NCBI RefSeq assembly: GCF_019320115.1
Contig: NC_089587.1
Span: forward strand, 85,569,410-85,633,409
Origin: Miscanthus floridulus
Taxonomy: Eukaryota > Streptophyta > Magnoliopsida > Poales > Poaceae
Length of the DNA stretch: 64,000 nucleotides
Reading direction: 5' to 3'
Shown here: one piece after another, positions 46,431 through 55,461 of the stretch
Position numbering within the stretch: the stretch's first letter is position 1
Layout: each line of letters opens with the position of its first letter
Made by a program: the position numbers and the translations under genes
The notes under the pieces: model-generated
The model's input: the letters and a program-made list of their open reading frames with translations, nothing else
Databases searched by the model: none
Told to the model about the DNA's origin: nothing

Positions 46431-46527
46431 AAAAATTAGAATGATGCTAGTTAGCTTAAGTAGTAGAGTCATTCTCTTGTAACAATTAATTAGAACTAAA
46501 TTTAGCCTGTGCTACTCTTGCTGCATG
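46413..46527. repeat. 17-bp direct repeat at the transposase / antisense-frame junction
   Basis: GCTACTCTTGCTGCATG occurs at the end of the transposase frame (46413-46429) and again at 46511-46527, where the second gene's sequence begins. A duplicated piece of the element's own DNA at the border is what error-prone gap repair with template switching could leave. Confidence 0.85.
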
Positions 46528-47146
46528 TAACAATCAAACCATATCTTACCGATGCTTTGGCATCATCCTTTCTCGGCAGCAACCAACCATAATGCTCGAT
46601 GAAAAGGTCGCAGTCCACCTCGATGCGGCCGGCAATGGCGTCACTCATGTAGTCCGCGTGGATGAGACCGCAGCGACGGCATGGCCTGAACCGCGAGTGT
46701 GCACGATTCCATGCTTTGCGGTCCTCATGGACAAGACCGCAGCGACCACAAAGAAAAGCGCCCGGCGGCAAGGAATCCGGCACGATGGAGTCCGTCGCGA
46801 TGGAGTCGGGTGCCATCTGCAAGTCCGGCATGGAGTCCGTCGTGATGGACTCGGCCTCCTTGGCCTCCGCCACCATCGCGATGGAGTTCAGCGTGATGGA
46901 GTCGGGCACCATCTGCAACTCCGGCGTGATGGAGTCCGGCACCGCCTCCATCTGCGAGTCCGGCACCACCTCCATCTCCAAGTCCGGCGTGATGACCTCC
47001 TCCGGTTCCTGTGACTCCGGCGGGATGACCTCCAGCGACTCCGGCGTGATGACCTCCGCAGCGACTCCAGCACGATCTCCTGCGACTCCTCCGCACCCGT
47101 GCCGCCAGACTCCACAACGAGCACCACCTGCGCCGCCGAACTCCAT
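46502..47146 (-). CDS. Unknown open frame with duplicated Cys/His motif on the mariner minus strand
   Basis: 214 codons from an ATG at 47146 to a TAA at 46502, uninterrupted. The N-terminal part (residues about 30-130) is built of short acidic repeats on the pattern PDSI(T/A), with VITPES, VVPDSQMEAVPDS and similar. It is followed by FLCGRCGLVHEDRKAWNRAH and FRPCRRCGLIHADYMSDAI: the motif CxRCGLxHxD occurs twice, 20 codons apart, suggesting a small metal-binding unit. Near the end, GCATCG|GTAAGATAT (46550/46549) is a strong splice donor, so the true exon may stop there and the last 16 codons may be intron. It lies head-in from the right inverted repeat, opposite to the transposase. I do not recognise it. 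A captured host exon is the likeliest origin; an accessory gene of the element is the alternative. Confidence 0.5.
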   Translation of the reverse strand: MEFGGAGGARCGVWRHGCGGVAGDRAGVAAEVITPESLEVIPPESQEPEEVITPDLEMEVVPDSQMEAVPDSITPELQMVPDSITLNSIAMVAEAKEAESITTDSMPDLQMAPDSIATDSIVPDSLPPGAFLCGRCGLVHEDRKAWNRAHSRFRPCRRCGLIHADYMSDAIAGRIEVDCDLFIEHYGWLLPRKDDAKASVRYGLIVTCSKSSTG

Positions 47147-48310
47147 GGCAAACCTAAACACTAAGCCGCGGACGAGCGTGAGAAAGCGAGGGCGAAGGCG
47201 AGTAGCACCTGCGCGAGGGCGGCGCGTGTTTACTGCCTTGACGCAAGCGACGAAGCGGGCGGCGAGTGTGCTGGGAGTACTCCGTATTAACGAAGCGGGC
47301 GGCGAGCGTGCTGGGCATCGAACGGAGAACCAGCGGGCGCGTGGAACAAAGCGTCGCCAGGGGCAAACGCGTCCAAAACCAGCCCCTCAAGCCAGAACGA
47401 CTTCCTTTTGCATGGATGTAGCGTCGCCCAGAACGACTTTAAATTTGTATACGGAGGGAGTACGTCCAATCTCATAAATGTGGTGTGGGACAGTGGCCTG
47501 TCACAATGTGGCCGGCAGTGACACGCCTGCTCACGCACAGAGCGTGAAATGGCACGACGCGGCAGGAGGTGACGCGATGAGACAGCAGCAGTAAGGAGTT
47601 GGACCGGCCTGCATGGCATGGTCATCACCGTGCCCGTGACGCTGCTGGAGTTTAGCTGTCCGCTGTCCACGCCAATCAATAATATACGAAGCGTGGAGAT
47701 TTGGGAAGGCAGTTCTCACAGACAACACGGGAGTGGACCACGGCACGCGCTGCTGGATCGCTGGTTGCTTCTCGCTGATCTGACTGTGCAGTGTGGTGTC
47801 GTGGACCGGTGGTGATTGATGCGTGTGAGAAGTGACGGTTTCTGGCGTAAATGCACTGAGCTGAGCAGGGAGCAGGACCACGTGTGGCAGCTACTGGTAC
47901 TTGTTGTAACGTGTATATATATAACGGTTTACTACTTTAGTTAATCCGTAACGTCTAGGCATAAGAAAATTTCAGCAAGCTCGAATTTAAATTTGATTCA
48001 AAAGTTATATGTATATGTATATTGTTCTATTTATTAATGGATTTTATTTTATTTATAAAAGTTGCTTTTCATGCTTAATCTAACATAACATACCGTTCGC
48101 TGGCATCGTCGTTTGACATTCCTAAATTATTTCTACGCATTGCGTATTTTAACTTGAGCGTTTATTTGAGCCCACGAAACTAAGTCACACATGATTCGCT
48201 TATCGTTTCACGTACGTTTTAAATTAAAAACTATGTGGAACTTGTTTCGAAAATTTGACTTAGGCTTAAATTACGGTGCTAAATAAGCTCGTAACACCAG
48301 GGGTGTTACA

Positions 48311-48324
48311 AACCAACCCCCCTT
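48311..48324 (-). other. Polypurine tract of the inserted LTR element
   Basis: The minus strand reads CTTTTTAAGGGGGGTTGGTT immediately before the LTR start TGTAACACC. Just upstream is CGAATCTCGGGACGAGATTC, a short palindrome usual at this point in related Gypsy elements. Confidence 0.75.
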
Positions 48325-50128
48325 AAAAAGAATCTCGTCCCGAGATTCGAAACTGGAACCGAAAAAGGGGAAACACGATCACATTACGTAGATCAGGGAT
48401 TATATGAAATATTACACGACTTCGAATACTAAACCACATGGAGATCTAGGGATACATGGTTACGAGCAACTTGATACATCCGAGATCTAATCCAAAAGTC
48501 GAGATAGACGAGGACAATGAAGAAACAACAAGATAATGATTATCCAAAACATGGCGTAGCACCAACAGATCCAGAAACAGTCGACTGAGAAGTAAAACAT
48601 CGTGAATCCTAAGGCCAACTAATCAAGGGAACTTGAACTTCTTCGACGAACCGGATCCTTTCTTCTTCTCAGCTCACACCATCACCTCAGACAGACGAAC
48701 CGAGCTTCACAACATCGCCTAGATTTCGTAGCTCTGCTGTGAAAGCGAGAGGAATGGGGATGAAGAAGAAGAGCAAAGACCAAGGGTAACTTATAGAGGC
48801 AAACAGAGAGGGGAAACAACACGTCGAAGGTGGATGCGGCAGGGATGGGATACACAGACGGTGCATGCTGTGGAGATAAGGTCGGAAACATGGCGTGCTT
48901 CCTGCGCGAGCGGCGGAGGGGGAAAATAAAGGAGAGTAGAGGAGGTCCGGCGGTCGTGTCACCAAAAGAAGAAAGAAAGAGAGAGAAGTGGGGGGGTCTG
49001 GTACGGGGACGAGGCGCGAGTCGGGAGCCGACCGGATGCTGGAAAAAGGAGCAACGCACAGTACACAAAGATGGCGAGCACTGCACGATGCCGTGGCCAC
49101 GCGAAAATGAGGAACTAAAGACCCGATACAGACAATGTTCGTAGGGCACGCAGCGAAATGACCCAGCATGCGAAGCACGGTCAACTAAAAATAGGGTTGG
49201 AACATGACGTCCACTCTGACTTTTCTATTACTCCCGGCTATCCACTATTAACCGTCCTTACTATTCTTTTTCTTTCCTTTACTCGACCACATCTATCTTT
49301 CAAGTGGACTGGGACCATGTCACACTTTCTTCCTCCAAAACCATCTCCTCTAGGTTACTAGAGAGAACACCTCTGCATCAACCCGTTGTGGATTTCCCGT
49401 TTGAACACCTGAACATTTCCAAGGAGAATTTTTTTAAAACAAAACGGTACAACGGTGTAACCTGGTACAGGTACTTGGTCAACAACCTCGATACCAGCGT
49501 GTGCCGAGCAGCGTCACCATGTGGCAGCTGTTCCACAAGGAGCCCTCGGTGTCGTTGCGGCACCATAAGCTATTAACCAGGCAACTACTACCAACTTACA
49601 CGCCATGAAGGCAGTGGGGTCATAGACCATAGAGTAAGGGGTATCGCAAGGGAAAAATTCAAACAACAAAGGTTTCCCTCCACAACAAGGGACAAGGAAT
49701 TCAAATCCAACGACGGATTTGTTTTAAAAAGATTCAAGTGTTCTGTTGGGACATCCAAAGTTAGTCGATACAGTGTCCAATAACATCCAATCACGGCTGA
49801 TCTGCTTGGCATCTGAATGGCAACTTTTCTTGTAACCCACTTGATATCACCCATGAAACTCTTAAGCACACCTAACGAACTTAAGGTAGATGAATGCAAT
49901 AAACACAGCGAATAATTAAAATGCATGTTCGAACGGCCTTATATGGGTACAAATTACAGGCATTCAGGCTCACATTCATAGCATAGCATTCACCTACGGT
50001 CGAACGATCTCAACAACTACGGACGACAACAACGGCAAGAGTACAATATCGGGGACAGCAACGAAAAACACTACTACTACGGGCACAACATCCCAAGGCA
50101 ACTAGTCTACATCCTTGTGGGACAACGG
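48325..50128. other. Internal region of the inserted element, non-coding as far as seen
   Basis: No reverse transcriptase, integrase or gag motif on either strand. Minus-strand frames at 48682-49184 are Ser/Pro/His-rich and of doubtful meaning. This is where pol would lie in a full-length element, so the copy is non-autonomous or internally replaced. Confidence 0.5.
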
Positions 50129-50737
50129 CTAAGCGAGAGGAATCAAGGGTTCTTCCTCTGACACTTCGGAGGGTGGAGGTGCTGGCGGTGCTGCAACACC
50201 GGTTCTTCTTCTCTCGGGCAGGTGGATAGGGATCCCTTCCAAGATCGGGGCATCCTGCCTTCCAACATCCAACGTCCTCCGTTCGGCCCTAGTGACAAGA
50301 TAGGCCACTCGCAGCTGATGAACATGCCAATCTTCAACCTCCTTCAGAGCTTCCAACATGGCAGTCTCTCGGCTCTCAGCAGCTGTAGCACTGGCATGCG
50401 CTTCAGCGAGCTGCACCTAGAGCATCCGGTTGAAGATCTCAGCTTCCTCGGCGCGCTGAAGGCACGCCCTTAGCTCCAAGGCTTGATGGTCGTACTGCTC
50501 ATCTAGAGCGAGTAGGTACGTGGTCAAGTGCACCATGGTGGGACTGTCCTCTTGAACATCTCGTCCTTGCAAAGCCTCCATGCGGGCCCTCCATGCCCGC
50601 CGATTCTTATCCAAAGGAGGAAAGAACCGCATGGGAGTATGAGCAATGGGCTCCTTATAGATCTGGCAGAGGTACCGCAAGGCTTTGTGGGCCACAACCT
50701 GGTAGGTGTCGACGAAGCGAAACCCGGTTGTGGTCAC
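50129..50737 (-). pseudogene. Extra gene of a long-LTR grass Gypsy family, one stop
   Basis: A minus-strand frame of about 200 codons with a single in-frame TAG at 50414-50416, where CAG is expected. It includes GFRFVDTYQVVAHKALRYLC, then QIYKEPIAHTPMRFFPPLDK, a helical charged segment (QALELRACLQRAEEAEIFNR before the stop, AEAHASATAAESRETAMLEA after it) and a Pro-rich tail ending EEEPLIPLA. No ATG is seen before the sequence meets another TAG and then the Copia-like LTR at 50777, so the N-terminus is uncertain or lost. I recall similar uncharacterised proteins next to long-LTR Gypsy elements in sorghum and maize; the function is unknown. The second half is probably a coiled coil. Confidence 0.6.
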
Positions 50738-50776
50738 ACTCTAGGCTTCAGTGAGGTCAGGGAACTCCTCACTCTT

Positions 50777-51208
50777 TGAAAGCTCTAGTTTGGTTTTGGT
50801 GAATTGATGAAACCCTTAGTGCTAACCTAGTTCATCAAGTGATCATGAGATAGGTAGCACACTTTAAGTAGAGAAGCAAATAAAGATCATAACATGACAA
50901 TGGTGATAGCATGGAGATGATCAAGGGCTTAAACTTGAAAAGAAGAAAGAGAAAAACAAAAAGCTCAAGGCAAAGGTATAACTTGTAGGAGCTATTTTGT
51001 TTTGGTGATCAAGACACTTAGAGAGTGTGATCACATTTAGGTTTGATAGCCGTACTATTAAGAGGGGTGAAACTCGTATCGGAATGCGGTTATCAAAGTG
51101 CCACTGGATGCTCTAACTTATTGCATATGCATTTATGATCTAGTGGAGTGCTAACACCCTTGAAAATATTTGTGAAAATATGCTACCACATGTGCACAAG
51201 GTGCACAG
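50777..51208 (-). mobile_element. Fragment of the Copia-like LTR (end part)
   Basis: On the plus strand it starts TGAAAGCTCTAGTTTGGTTT and matches 31428-31850 closely, including GGTGAATTGATGAAACCC and GTGATCATGAGATAGGTAGC. It breaks off after GTGCACAAGGTG, where the right border piece of the host LTR element begins. Part of the insertion, together with the adjacent DNA, has been deleted. Confidence 0.85.
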
Positions 51209-51751
51209 GGGGGAAGGGTTTTATTCCCCCTGTTACAGGTGACAGGTGGATGCTAGAGCTAACCTTTGTGTGCGGATTTCTCCTGGTGGGCTCAGCGAGG
51301 ATTTCCTTTACGCTGCGATCGTAGTTGTTATTTATAACTCTCACCAAATACTTTTATAAACGAAAGTTTCATAATCTGTTATCGTAGCCTATATATCAAT
51401 ACTTCACCCTGTCATTAATAGATATTCATTTCCGTTGTAACTCTATTCACATGTTTCTATTCCGCTGTTCAATTAAAATATTTATAACTCTAATAATATG
51501 ATTTCATTCCGATGTTATATTAATAAATATTATACTCTGATGTTGTATTAAAAGTGAGGTAAGAAATGGTTACGAATGATGTAAGCTTTATTCTCTCATT
51601 TGTGATTCTGGTGGTAAAAATATGGATTTTCGGGTTCTCCCCTAGGGTGTGTCCGATGGAACCGAGTAATCTAGTGTTCTCCCCTGAGTGCTTAGTGTCT
51701 AATGGAAGACAAGCACTCCTATGAGGCATTAAATTAGGCGGTTCTGCCACA
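51209..51751 (+). repeat. Inverted U5 piece forming the right border of the LTR-element insertion
   Basis: It matches the reverse complement of 41452-41985 over its whole length, from GGGTTTTATTCCCCCTG to GGCGGTTCTGCCACA, with scattered differences. It ends exactly at the ATAAA target duplication. The orientation is opposite to the LTR at the left border. Confidence 0.88.
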
Positions 51752-52147
51752 ATAAACCTCTTAAAGATAAATTTTCTGCGTTGTTTAATATTGTAAGAAG
51801 AAAACAAGACTCTGTGGCACAGGTTCTTAGTTCATCCCCACTAAATATTTCTTTTCGCCGAAATTTAGTGGGTACGAACCTAAGGGATTGGCACAGAATT
51901 GTTGCTTCTTTACACGATGTAAACTTACAGGAGGAAAGTGATGCTTTTGTTTGGGCGCTATATTCATCTAGTCAAGACTTCTATTTCGTTTTGTTTATTC
52001 GTGTGTTTGGCTGTAAGTTGGAGACTCTTTACAGCTCGCGTGCTAGCCTACGGGCTGAACTTTGTAATAATTGGTCTGATTCTATCGGTAGATAGATGAA
52101 GCCGGATATAAACTATCCTTTATTAAAAAAAAGATTAAGTATTCTGT

Positions 52148-52908
52148 GCAAAAAGAACCATAAAACCGATTACAGATTAAATGTTTTACACCTCGATCTG
52201 AAAGGAATGAAGTATGTGTTACTCCTAAAATCGTACAAATCTACGATCAGGGCATTCCTCCTTTGATCCTGTCCTTCGATCCTCCCTGTGGGACCAAATG
52301 GATAAGCTGATTAATTAGCAGGGTTCTGGGAACATAAATATTTTAGTGCAGTAATTTTTTTTTTTGGTGAGGAAGCCGAGGTTATGGATTAGTAGAAGAT
52401 GCAAAGAACTTGGGTTGTGTAGGCAATAGCTCCAGTGATGGAGGTGTATCAATCGACGGGCTGCTGTGAATGGTTGCCTGGTTGTGTCAGGTGCATGGTT
52501 GAACCATGCTTGCTCGTAGTTTTATAAGAGTAGCACAGGGTGGAGATGGTGGGGTTTTTACATCAGTTTCAAAGGGAGAGTTAAATGCAGTCTCCTTGGC
52601 TTCTGCTGCTCCTTTATTAATTGCCTAGTAAGTAATGAATGAGGCTTAGTGGGAAGCCGTTTCAGGATTAAGAATTGATATGGTATTTCATTGCACATAG
52701 TATGCATTTGCACGCGAGTAAGGTGAAACGGAAAAATTGCACATTTGCATGTGCACGCCGGAAAGGTGAAGCGGCAAAGGTTGGACAAATGCAATTTTTT
52801 TCCATTGACAAATAAGCTCTGCATGCATGAATACGATGATGACGTGGATACATGAGAAGCCAGGTAAATCCTGTAGTGGGGGTCTCTTATTTAGGTACAG
52901 GAGATAGA
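52148..52908. other. Intron DNA of the NDC80 remnant, no gene seen
   Basis: AT-rich sequence that was continuous with 41151-41178 before the LINE insertion. The missing NDC80 segment was looked for here and not found. Confidence 0.5.
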
Positions 52909-53089
52909 CAGCGGTGGATCCACGAAATATTTTAGGGGGGGCTGAACAACACTGCTGCTCGATCTTAAGTCTCAGCCCCCTACACTATAGAACTTTGCCT
53001 AAAAATTCATGGGGGCTCCACGGGGGGTTCCTGCTCCGATATGGGTAGGGGGCTCGAGCCCCCCGGCCCCACCGTTGGATCCGCCCCTG
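52909..53089. mobile_element. hAT-type MITE in the NDC80 intron
   Basis: 181 bp. It starts CAGCGGTGGATCCACGAAAT and ends CCGTTGGATCCGCCCCTG. The ends are inverted (CAG-GG-GGATCC), and 8-bp flanks GAGATAGA (52901-52908) and GAGATAGG (53090-53097) differ at one base. An 8-bp target duplication with CAGGGGCGGATCC-like ends is the hAT pattern. Confidence 0.8.
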
Positions 53090-53438
53090 GAGATAGGAGA
53101 TTTTGCCGGACAAACAAATTGAACTAGGTGGAATATGAACCAAACAATTAATCCTGTATTTTTTACACTGAAACTTATTGAATCACTGATTTTGAAGTCC
53201 AGTGATTAATTTCCAAGAATTTTTCGGGGAAAAAACATTTAACTAAATTTTGGGGCTTTTGAATAGCCAGCTGACATCATTTTGTTTGCTGTTTTTGTGT
53301 TTCCTAAACAATAAATCAAACAGGGTTAAAATGTTTTTTTTAACTGTGGTTCTGTTGTTTGTATTTGCTCTACTAGCTCCTTTTGTTAGTTTGGTTTGTA
53401 TTACGTCCTCATTTTTACACTTGTGGGCCACTTTTCAG

Positions 53439-53682
53439 GTTGAAATCTGGTATTGATTTTCAGTACATGATACATGCAAAAGGATCTTCTCCTGCTGAGA
53501 TGCTAGGTACTTACAAAACAGTACTGAAACAAGGACTGGTGGCTCACGCTGACGAGAACAAAAGGATCCGTCTCTCAAATCTTGAAGAAGTAAATGATCT
53601 ACAGAAGCAGATGCAAGGAAATGTTAAAGTCCTAGAGGAGGAAAGGAATAATATTTCCAGTCTACAGGCAACAAATGATAAT
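53439..53682 (+). pseudogene. NDC80: NDC80 remnant, middle exon
   Basis: Acceptor CACTTTTCAG at 53429-53438, donor AT|GTCAGT at 53683. The translation contains LKSGIDFQYMIHAKGSSPAE and MLGTYKTVLKQGLVAHADEN, continuing as a charged coiled coil to LQATNDN. It matches the NDC80 block just after the first coiled-coil segment. One frame is open across the exon. Confidence 0.85.
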
Positions 53683-54736
53683 GTCAGTTCATCCTTTCAA
53701 GCACTACATTACATTTATAGCCTATAGAGTAAATGTGATATGAAATTATGGTGTCCTTCCTCTTTTATTTGTTATGTTTATTCTGAAATTACTTTGCAGT
53801 ATTGGGCAAATGATAGAACGCATCACACTATTGGAAAGACCTGCGCTACAATTTTCTGTATATGGTTAATGGTTATTGACCAGACTATTAAAAACATCAT
53901 CAGGGAATGCTAAAGTTCCCAATTTTTAAAAATTTTGTTTACTTCAGCTATATATTTTAGGTGACCAATTTTTTCTAGTGATATTGTGATGATATATCAA
54001 CAAGAAAATCAGTCAGATGTTGATGTAGTTTCTAGAGTCAGTTGGTTCAACTTGATAAAGCTTTACTTCTGGTCCTTTTAGTAAATTATTAGCTGGATTA
54101 ACCAGTAATCAAGCCTTTTCGAGCTGATATTTACTAAAATCAGGAAGAGTAGTGCTTTCTGCTTTGTACAATTGGGACTGGGCCCTGGGCATATTCATAC
54201 ATCAAATTTGTGGTGAAAAGGTCCTAAGTATTTGAATCAACCCATCATGATTAATTGGCGCTGTTATTGGAAATTGAAGCTTGGATTTTACACCATGGAT
54301 TATACTTTGATGTGCTGTGATTTGACTTGAGGGTTGTGATTAGAGAAGCAAGACAGTGGGCATAATGCCATCATCAATTTGTTAAAAGTTAGGCAATGTC
54401 ATGCCCACCTTTTATCTCAATTTTATATTTAGGCATGAAACTTATGGTGAAGTAAGCACGAATAATGGCTTCGACTTGTGAAAATTCATTTGTGCTGTCA
54501 ATGTAAATTGGATTTTGGATTTATGTCTTCAATTATACTGATGTGTTGTGATTAGACTTGGGGGCTATCTTACCCCACTCGCTTTTCATGGTGATTCTAA
54601 AGTCTTAAACAATTATCGATATGCAAAAGTGCTTGGCCTGTCTTTTACCATACAGCTCAAGTTAACCTGGACTCTTTTATAGAATAATTATTGCAAAATA
54701 ATAAAGTTGAACCTCTTGTATCTGCTTGTTATCTAG
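53683..54736. other. Intron of the NDC80 remnant
   Basis: AT-rich, with no coding sequence or recognisable repeat. A block around 54240-54310 (ATTGAAGCTTGGATTTTACACC) reappears in altered form near 54500-54550, so an internal duplication is possible. Confidence 0.5.
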
Positions 54737-54883
54737 ATGGTTGCTCGTTTGAATTTGCTGGATCGTGAAATGACAAATGATGACTCAAGATTCACATATG
54801 AGGCTAGACAAATGAATGATGAGTTGGTGAAAAAGAAGAATAGTTTGATTTCTGTTGAAATGCAGGCTGATGATTTTTTGAAG
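54737..54883 (+). pseudogene. NDC80: NDC80 remnant, coiled-coil exon
   Basis: Acceptor TGTTATCTAG ends at 54736; donor TTGAAG|GTACTT at 54884. 49 codons starting MVARLNLLDREM and ending MQADDFLK, with heptad-type spacing. The frame is intact. Confidence 0.85.
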
Positions 54884-54977
54884 GTACTTCTTACCTTTTG
54901 TTTTGTTAATAGAACACATTCCTTTATTAGTCTAGCACATTGGAATCAGATAACTCAAACGGAATTTGATTTGATAG

Positions 54978-55167
54978 ATATCGGAGAAGAGGCACCAAGA
55001 TGCAAGACTCAAAGCTGATAAAGAAACTCAGGCAGCTGCTAATGCGCTGCGGGAGCTTGTTGATTCCATGGCTGAACATAAAGGGTTCATAGGAACAATA
55101 ATTGCTCAGAGGAGGAAGGACCTCCATTAAGCTGAAGATTATATAGCGTCTTTGGCATCTAGGTAAT
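54978..55167 (+). pseudogene. NDC80: NDC80 remnant, last exon
   Basis: The acceptor TTTGATAG ends at 54977. The translation contains SEKRHQDARLKADKETQAAA and LRELVDSMAEHKGF, then QRRKDLH followed by TAA (55129-55131) where a Glu codon is expected, then AEDYIASLASR and the normal stop at 55165-55167. The single change GAA to TAA would remove the last 12 residues. Confidence 0.85.
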
Positions 55168-55362
55168 GGCTAGAGGAAGTTTGGTTCATTTGTTGGTGGT
55201 GCCTCTATTTTGGTCTGTTGATTGTAGCACTCTTGCTGGGATGAGCTTCACCTGTGGGATACATGTTCCTGTACCTGGTATAGTATATTGGAAAGGCAAG
55301 TAGATTTGTTAAGGTAAGTCAAGTGCAATTGTGATTTTGTGTTGCTATTAGAATGCAATGAC

Positions 55363-55461
55363 TGCTACCTTACAATCTGTTGAATCCAGCTGTTCAATTG
55401 CCAACACTGCTAATATGAAAGCTACCTTACAATCTGTTAAATCCAGCTGTTCAATTGCCAT
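55363..55461. repeat. Direct repeat, about 40 bp, two copies
   Basis: GCTACCTTACAATCTGTTGA / ATCCAGCTGTTCAATTGCCA occurs at about 55363-55402 and again at about 55421-55461 with one difference, separated by about 18 bp. Confidence 0.85.

Larger units (their letters stand above)
44822..47460 (+). mobile_element. Mariner-like element (plant DD39D type)
   Basis: 2639 bp bounded by TA on both sides (44820-44821 and 47461-47462). The left end CTCCCTCCATATAGGAAATAAA and the reverse complement of the right end CTCCCTCCGTATACAAATTTAAA are inverted, each followed by AAGTCGTT. These are the ends from which Stowaway MITEs derive. A transposase remnant lies on the plus strand and a second open frame on the minus strand. 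It is inserted in the long LTR. Confidence 0.9.
41452..48310 (-). repeat. Long LTR of the inserted element (about 4.2 kb without the mariner)
   Basis: On the minus strand it starts TGTAACACCCCTGGTGTTAC at 48310 and ends GGCGGTTCTGCCACA at 41452. The start is preceded by the purine tract AAGGGGGGTTGGTT (48311-48324). The last 540 bp match the right border piece (51209-51751) at roughly 95 percent by eye. GC-rich Arg/Ala-type frames at 43680-44700 on both strands are LTR sequence, not genes. Confidence 0.82.
41452..51751 (-). mobile_element. 10.3-kb Gypsy-like LTR-element insertion with two U5 borders
   Basis: It is inserted in the LINE with a perfect 5-bp target duplication ATAAA (41447-41451 and 51752-51756). 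The left part is a normal minus-oriented 3' LTR (41452-48310), followed inward by a purine tract and an internal region with one minus-strand gene. The right border should be the start of another minus-oriented LTR. Instead it is a 543-bp piece of the LTR end in plus orientation. Both outer borders are therefore the sequence GGCGGTTCTGCCACA pointing outward. No gag-pol is present. The mariner element (44822-47460) and a Copia-like LTR fragment (50777-51208) are nested in it. The FLRG/RDEIL-type 3' end suggests a Tekay-like Gypsy family; that is from memory. Confidence 0.85.
41195..52131 (+). mobile_element. 5'-truncated L1-type LINE, split by the LTR-element insertion
   Basis: A perfect 16-bp target duplication AGATTAAGTATTCTGT lies at 41179-41194 and 52132-52147, and the copy ends in an A run (52124-52131). 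The coding remnant is the end of ORF2 after the reverse transcriptase. Left half: IQNKCLLSKWLLKLLNEDG, LLRNKYIKDKTLG and FGSFKVKDGSQTRF up to LGNK. Right half (from 51752): PLKDKFSALFNIVRRKQDS and LRDWHRIVASLHDV. Removing 41452-51751 plus one ATAAA restores a continuous frame across the junction. Stops TGA (about 41344) and TAG (about 41427) replace Trp codons. Without the insertion the LINE is about 640 bp. Confidence 0.9.
39922..55167 (+). pseudogene. NDC80: NDC80/HEC1 kinetochore gene, decayed and interrupted
   Basis: NDC80 is the outer-kinetochore subunit that binds microtubules through a calponin-homology (CH) head and joins NUF2 and SPC24/25 through a long coiled coil. The plus strand preserves the N-terminus and CH domain, the coiled-coil start, and the C-terminal coiled-coil exons in the right order with good splice sites. 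Recognised segments are 39922-40866, 53439-53682, 54737-54883 and 54978-55167. The first part changes frame at least twice and has three in-frame TAG codons; the last exon has a premature TAA. A short segment expected between 40866 and 53439 was not found. The intervening intron holds the SINE, LINE and LTR-element nest. It is a pseudogene or degraded duplicate; whether an intact copy exists elsewhere cannot be seen. Confidence 0.85.

Noticed and set aside
41452..51751. A conventional full-length LTR retrotransposon with two direct LTRs
   Set aside because: The right border piece is inverted relative to the left LTR, and no gag-pol is present.
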